From NCBI GenBank assembly GCA_030428695.1, contig JAUIEM010000018.1, forward strand, positions 1 through 43,082: a stretch of 43,082 nucleotides of DNA, read 5' to 3'. The translations under genes and the position numbers were made by a program. This DNA comes from a bacterium (lineage in GTDB: Bacteria; Planctomycetota; J058; JAJDCP01). The notes below the pieces were generated by a model. That model made no database searches, was not told where the DNA came from, and was given only the letters and a program-made list of their open reading frames with translations. How positions within the stretch are numbered: position 1 is the stretch's first letter; the number at the start of each line of letters is the position of its first letter. Shown piece after piece: positions 40,930-43,082 of this stretch.

Positions 40930-41455
40930 AGCGACGCTCCTCCGTGTAGCGGGCTCCGCGCGGCTGGAGCTCGCTGTGATAGAGCTGGAAGCTGCGGACG
41001 GCGAACGGCGCGCCGCGCAGCGCGCGCGACGTCTCGAGGAAGCCCCCGAGCGCCGCGCCCTTGCGCGGGCGGACGCGCGCCACCGTCACGTGCGGCGTGA
41101 AGCGCTTCCGGTCCCGCGGCACACCCGCCCGGTCGAGGGCTGCGGCGATCGCGCCCGCCAGCGCCCGCAGCGGTTCCTCGGGCGCGACACCCACCCACAG
41201 GATGCGCGGCCGGCCGCGGGGCGGGAAGCGCCCGCCCCCTTCGAGCCGGACCTCGAACGCGGGCAGCCGCACCTCCTCCAGGGCCGCCTCGAGGGGGGCC
41301 CGGCGGGCGGCCGCCAGCTCCCCGATGAAGGCGAGGGTCAGGTGCCGCTGCTCCGGACGCAGCCATCGCGCCCCCGCGACCTCGGTCCGGACGCCGTCGA
41401 GCAGCGCCTGAGCCACGGCCGGCAGGGCGAGGGCGATGAACAAGCGCTGGGACAT
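40916..41455 (-). CDS. thpR: RNA 2',3'-cyclic phosphodiesterase
   Basis: 179 residues; ATG with GAGG six bases upstream. 2H phosphoesterase of the LigT/ThpR family, opening 2',3'-cyclic phosphates at RNA ends; E. coli LigT was first noted for reversible 2'-5' RNA ligation. Both HxTx motifs are present, HLTL (38-41) and HVTV (122-125), with the family opening RLFIALALP and the loop ILWVGV. Length is standard. First gene of a three-gene minus-strand run, with a TAGACT -10 box 27 bases upstream. Confidence 0.9.
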   Translation of the reverse strand: MSQRLFIALALPAVAQALLDGVRTEVAGARWLRPEQRHLTLAFIGELAAARRAPLEAALEEVRLPAFEVRLEGGGRFPPRGRPRILWVGVAPEEPLRALAGAIAAALDRAGVPRDRKRFTPHVTVARVRPRKGAALGGFLETSRALRGAPFAVRSFQLYHSELQPRGARYTEERRFELV

Positions 41456-41703
41456 CCGCAGCCTCGGGGGTCATAGGCGGGCAGTCTACCATCTCGGGGC
41501 GATGCGGGCATCCGCTGGCTCAAGCGCCAGGACACCAGGAACAGCGACCGCCAGGCGGCAGGCTGGGGAGCGAGATGCCGCGGAGACGGGTGACGCGGTG
41601 CAAGGGAGAGGAGACCCCGTGCCATGAAGGACGGAAGGGAATCGCCGCACTCGAGCCGAGATGTGCAACCAGCGTGCATGGACAGGGAGAACAAATCAAA
41701 TCA
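41456..41703. other. thpR upstream region, no gene seen
   Basis: Holds the thpR promoter. The rest, up to the palindrome, has only short open frames with no start signal or family match and a composition drifting from GC-rich to purine-rich. Confidence 0.5.
41483..41488 (-). promoter_or_regulatory. -10 box for thpR
   Basis: TAGACT on the minus strand, 27 bases before the ATG; no clear -35. Confidence 0.4.
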
Positions 41704-42212
41704 ACCGCCAAGACGCCAAGGAGCCAAGGCGCCAAGAAGAGAAGAGGAAAAGAAGCTCAACTCCATCCATCCAACTCGACCAGGTAGAAGTGGAGACAGA
41801 GGACGAAGAACGAAGAACGAAGAAGAAGAAGAAGAGAGAAGAAGTTATCAGGAAGGCAGGAAGTGGGGAGATCCAGGAAAAGAAGGGAAAGAAGAGGAAA
41901 AGGAAGTCAAGAGCCAGCCATCAATATCTGGTCTGGCTCACGTCCTTTCTCTTCAATTTTCTCCCCTCTTTCCTGGAAGATGGCTGTATCTTCTTGATAG
42001 CGAATGCGCGTTGTCCTGTTATTGCCACTCTTCTTCTCTTCTTTTCTTTTCCTGGATCTCCCCACTTCCTGCCTTCCTGATAAATTCCTTTTTTTTCTTC
42101 TTCTCTTTCTCCTTCCTCTGTCTCCAACTTCTACCTGGTTGAGTTGGATGAATTGAGCTTCTTCTTCCTCTTCCTCTTCTTTGCGCCTTGGCCCCCTTTG
42201 CGCCTTGGCGGT
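41704..42212. mobile_element. 509-base palindromic element, MITE-like
   Basis: Two long arms, 41704-41884 (181 bases) and 42044-42212 (169 bases), are imperfect reverse complements around a 159-base centre. The innermost 40 bases (41845-41884 against 42044-42083) match perfectly, and further matching blocks include CAGGTAGAAG and GGAGACAGAGGA. The outer ends carry CGCCAAG-type short tandem repeats (ACCGCCAAGACGCCAAGG on the left, its counterpart on the right). The left half is strongly purine-rich (GAAGAAGAAG) and the right half pyrimidine-rich, in sharp contrast to the GC-rich surroundings. No ORF with expression signals and no transposase. From memory, CGCCAAG arrays of this kind recur in many unrelated genomes and are often mis-annotated as 'NRQDAK' peptides. 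Non-autonomous mobile or structural repeat. Confidence 0.7.
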
Positions 42213-42256
42213 CCGTCTTCTCTTCCCTTCTTCCTCAGGCCCCTCCCCGGCTCACC

Positions 42257-43082
42257 TCAAAACAACGGCGTCACCAGCTCGATCCGCCACAGCTCGTTGT
42301 CGTCCGGCGCCCCGCTTCCCGTGTGCCGGCCGCAGCTGAAGGGGTAGTTGTTGTCGTTCGCGAGCAGCAAGTGCCGAGGACCCTCGACGACCAGGCTCTC
42401 GATCGTGTGGAAGGGGAACGCGCACGGATCGCCGCGTCCCACGTCCCCTTCCAACCCGGGCCCGAGCAGGTCGTGGGGATTGCCGAGGGCGTTGAGGTCG
42501 AGCAGCTCCCGGCGGCTCACGGCGTGCTCCGCCCCGAGCTCGACCGCGATCACGCGCTTGTAGCCGTCGAGCAGCCCCTCGCTGTCGTCGCGCTCGATCA
42601 CGAGCCCGCGGCCCTCGGCGTAGAGCTGGAAGGCGCAGAGGGCGGTCGCCCGCTCGTCGAGGGGAAGGTCCCACCAGTCGCCGGTGTAGGCTCCGGCGGC
42701 GAGATCGAAGGCGAAGATGCGCAGGGCGCGCGCACCGTCGACCAGCGGCTTCTCGAGGATCGGGTACAGCGTCTTCCCGTCCGGGCTGAGGGCCATCCCC
42801 TCGAAGCCCCCGGAGCGCGGCACGCGCGGCGTCTCGCGCATGGTCTGGCGGTAGGGCCAGGGCAGGCCGAGCCAGCCCGGGCCGTCCTGGAGGTTGCAGC
42901 CGCTGCCGGCGGTGTCGGGGAAGTCCCCGAACAGGCACACGGTCTCGAGGTTGCTGAAGGAGCGGTGCACCGCCCGCAGGGTCGCGAAGTGGAAGCTCTG
43001 GACGCTCGCGCGCTGCTCGAGGCCGGCCCCGACGATCGCCGCGCCGACCTTGCGGGCGAGGTCCTCGACCCACGCCTCCGGC
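42257..43082 (-). CDS. GDPD remnant plus phytase-like propeller, N-terminus outside window
   Basis: About 274 residues visible, open to the right edge. The first ~60 resemble the C-terminal end of a glycerophosphodiester phosphodiesterase domain (LARKVGAAIVGAGLEQRASV, then VQSFHFATLRAVHR and LETVCLFGDF). The rest matches the 'esterase-like activity of phytase' beta-propeller layout: GGFEGMALSPDGKTLYPILE, LRIFAFDLAAGAYTGDWWDL, GRGLVIERDDSEG, and a final FHTIESLVVEGPRHLLLAND…DDNELWRIEL. Fusion of these two domains suggests a secreted phosphodiester or phosphate-ester hydrolase, but the catalytic GDPD residues would lie outside the window. A GTG at 42970 could look like a start, but coding continues through it. 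Confidence 0.75.
   Translation of the reverse strand, partial: PEAWVEDLARKVGAAIVGAGLEQRASVQSFHFATLRAVHRSFSNLETVCLFGDFPDTAGSGCNLQDGPGWLGLPWPYRQTMRETPRVPRSGGFEGMALSPDGKTLYPILEKPLVDGARALRIFAFDLAAGAYTGDWWDLPLDERATALCAFQLYAEGRGLVIERDDSEGLLDGYKRVIAVELGAEHAVSRRELLDLNALGNPHDLLGPGLEGDVGRGDPCAFPFHTIESLVVEGPRHLLLANDNNYPFSCGRHTGSGAPDDNELWRIELVTPLF

Noticed and set aside
39568..41100. 510-codon plus-strand frame opposite the GT2-like gene
   Set aside because: Shadow composition, crosses the overlap of two real genes, no expression signal.
41575..42142. Several Lys/Glu/Arg-rich short frames in the palindrome
   Set aside because: They translate purine-rich inverted-repeat DNA on one strand; the peptides reflect GAAGAAG repeats, and such frames are common mis-annotations.
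1..43082. CRISPR arrays, tRNA or rRNA genes, integrase or phage genes
   Set aside because: Looked for repeat-spacer patterns, cloverleaf-like segments and recombinase motifs; none found.

Overview
The window is GC-rich (roughly 70% by eye), densely coding, and reads as chromosome from a Gram-negative bacterium, most likely a planctomycete. Pointers to that are an ECF sigma factor of the 'TRWS…' type beside a large Ser/Thr kinase, two membrane-anchored kinases with DWG instead of DFG, a DUF1570-type exported metalloprotease, lpxA, and a degenerate phytase-like propeller fused to a GDPD remnant. The taxon is an inference; no rRNA gene or other phylogenetic marker is present. No tRNA, rRNA, CRISPR array, transposase or prophage gene was seen.

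Layout. 1-4494 (minus): parC then parE, a type IIA topoisomerase pair with an 8-base gene overlap; parE runs off the left edge. 4725-9439: a membrane protein and an ECF sigma factor diverge from overlapping -10 boxes, and the sigma gene converges stop-to-stop on a TPR Ser/Thr kinase. 9581-13829: a tail-anchored protein, then a minus-strand operon (RlmI-like methyltransferase, membrane protein, methyltransferase with regulatory domain). 13887-14846: a DHH phosphoesterase whose start codon sits in a perfect inverted repeat. 14847-15147: a gap with a palindromic element between two terminators. 15148-17194: yacG and a seven-span membrane protein with a charge-blocked tail, behind the best sigma-70-type promoter in the window. 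17310-18656: an orphan NtrC-type regulator. 18931-22911: a tightly overlapping four-gene operon, RluA-family pseudouridine synthase, membrane protein, 64-residue protein and HrpB helicase. 22922-27736: a small membrane protein, a DUF1570 protease, a GT-C type glycosyltransferase and a SnoaL-like protein. 27846-31994 (minus): lpxA, an unknown, an RseC-like protein, a small membrane protein, an unknown and an APH-family kinase. 32253-36695: a 1480-residue non-RD Ser/Thr kinase. 36796-37596: a small basic protein with two HNH-like modules. 37844-43082: a CurA-type reductase, then (minus) thpR, a TPR/degenerate GT2 protein and a YbgC-type thioesterase, a 509-base purine/pyrimidine-strand palindrome, and the C-terminal part of a GDPD/phytase-like protein.

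The most unusual items are the tandem HNH-like protein at 36.8 kb, the long palindrome at 41.7-42.2 kb with a shorter relative at 14.9 kb, the start-codon hairpin of the DHH gene, and drug-site substitutions in both topoisomerase subunits. Much of the rest is housekeeping and signalling. No clearly new multi-gene system is visible. Many apparent long ORFs antisense to real genes are GC-driven shadows and are left out.
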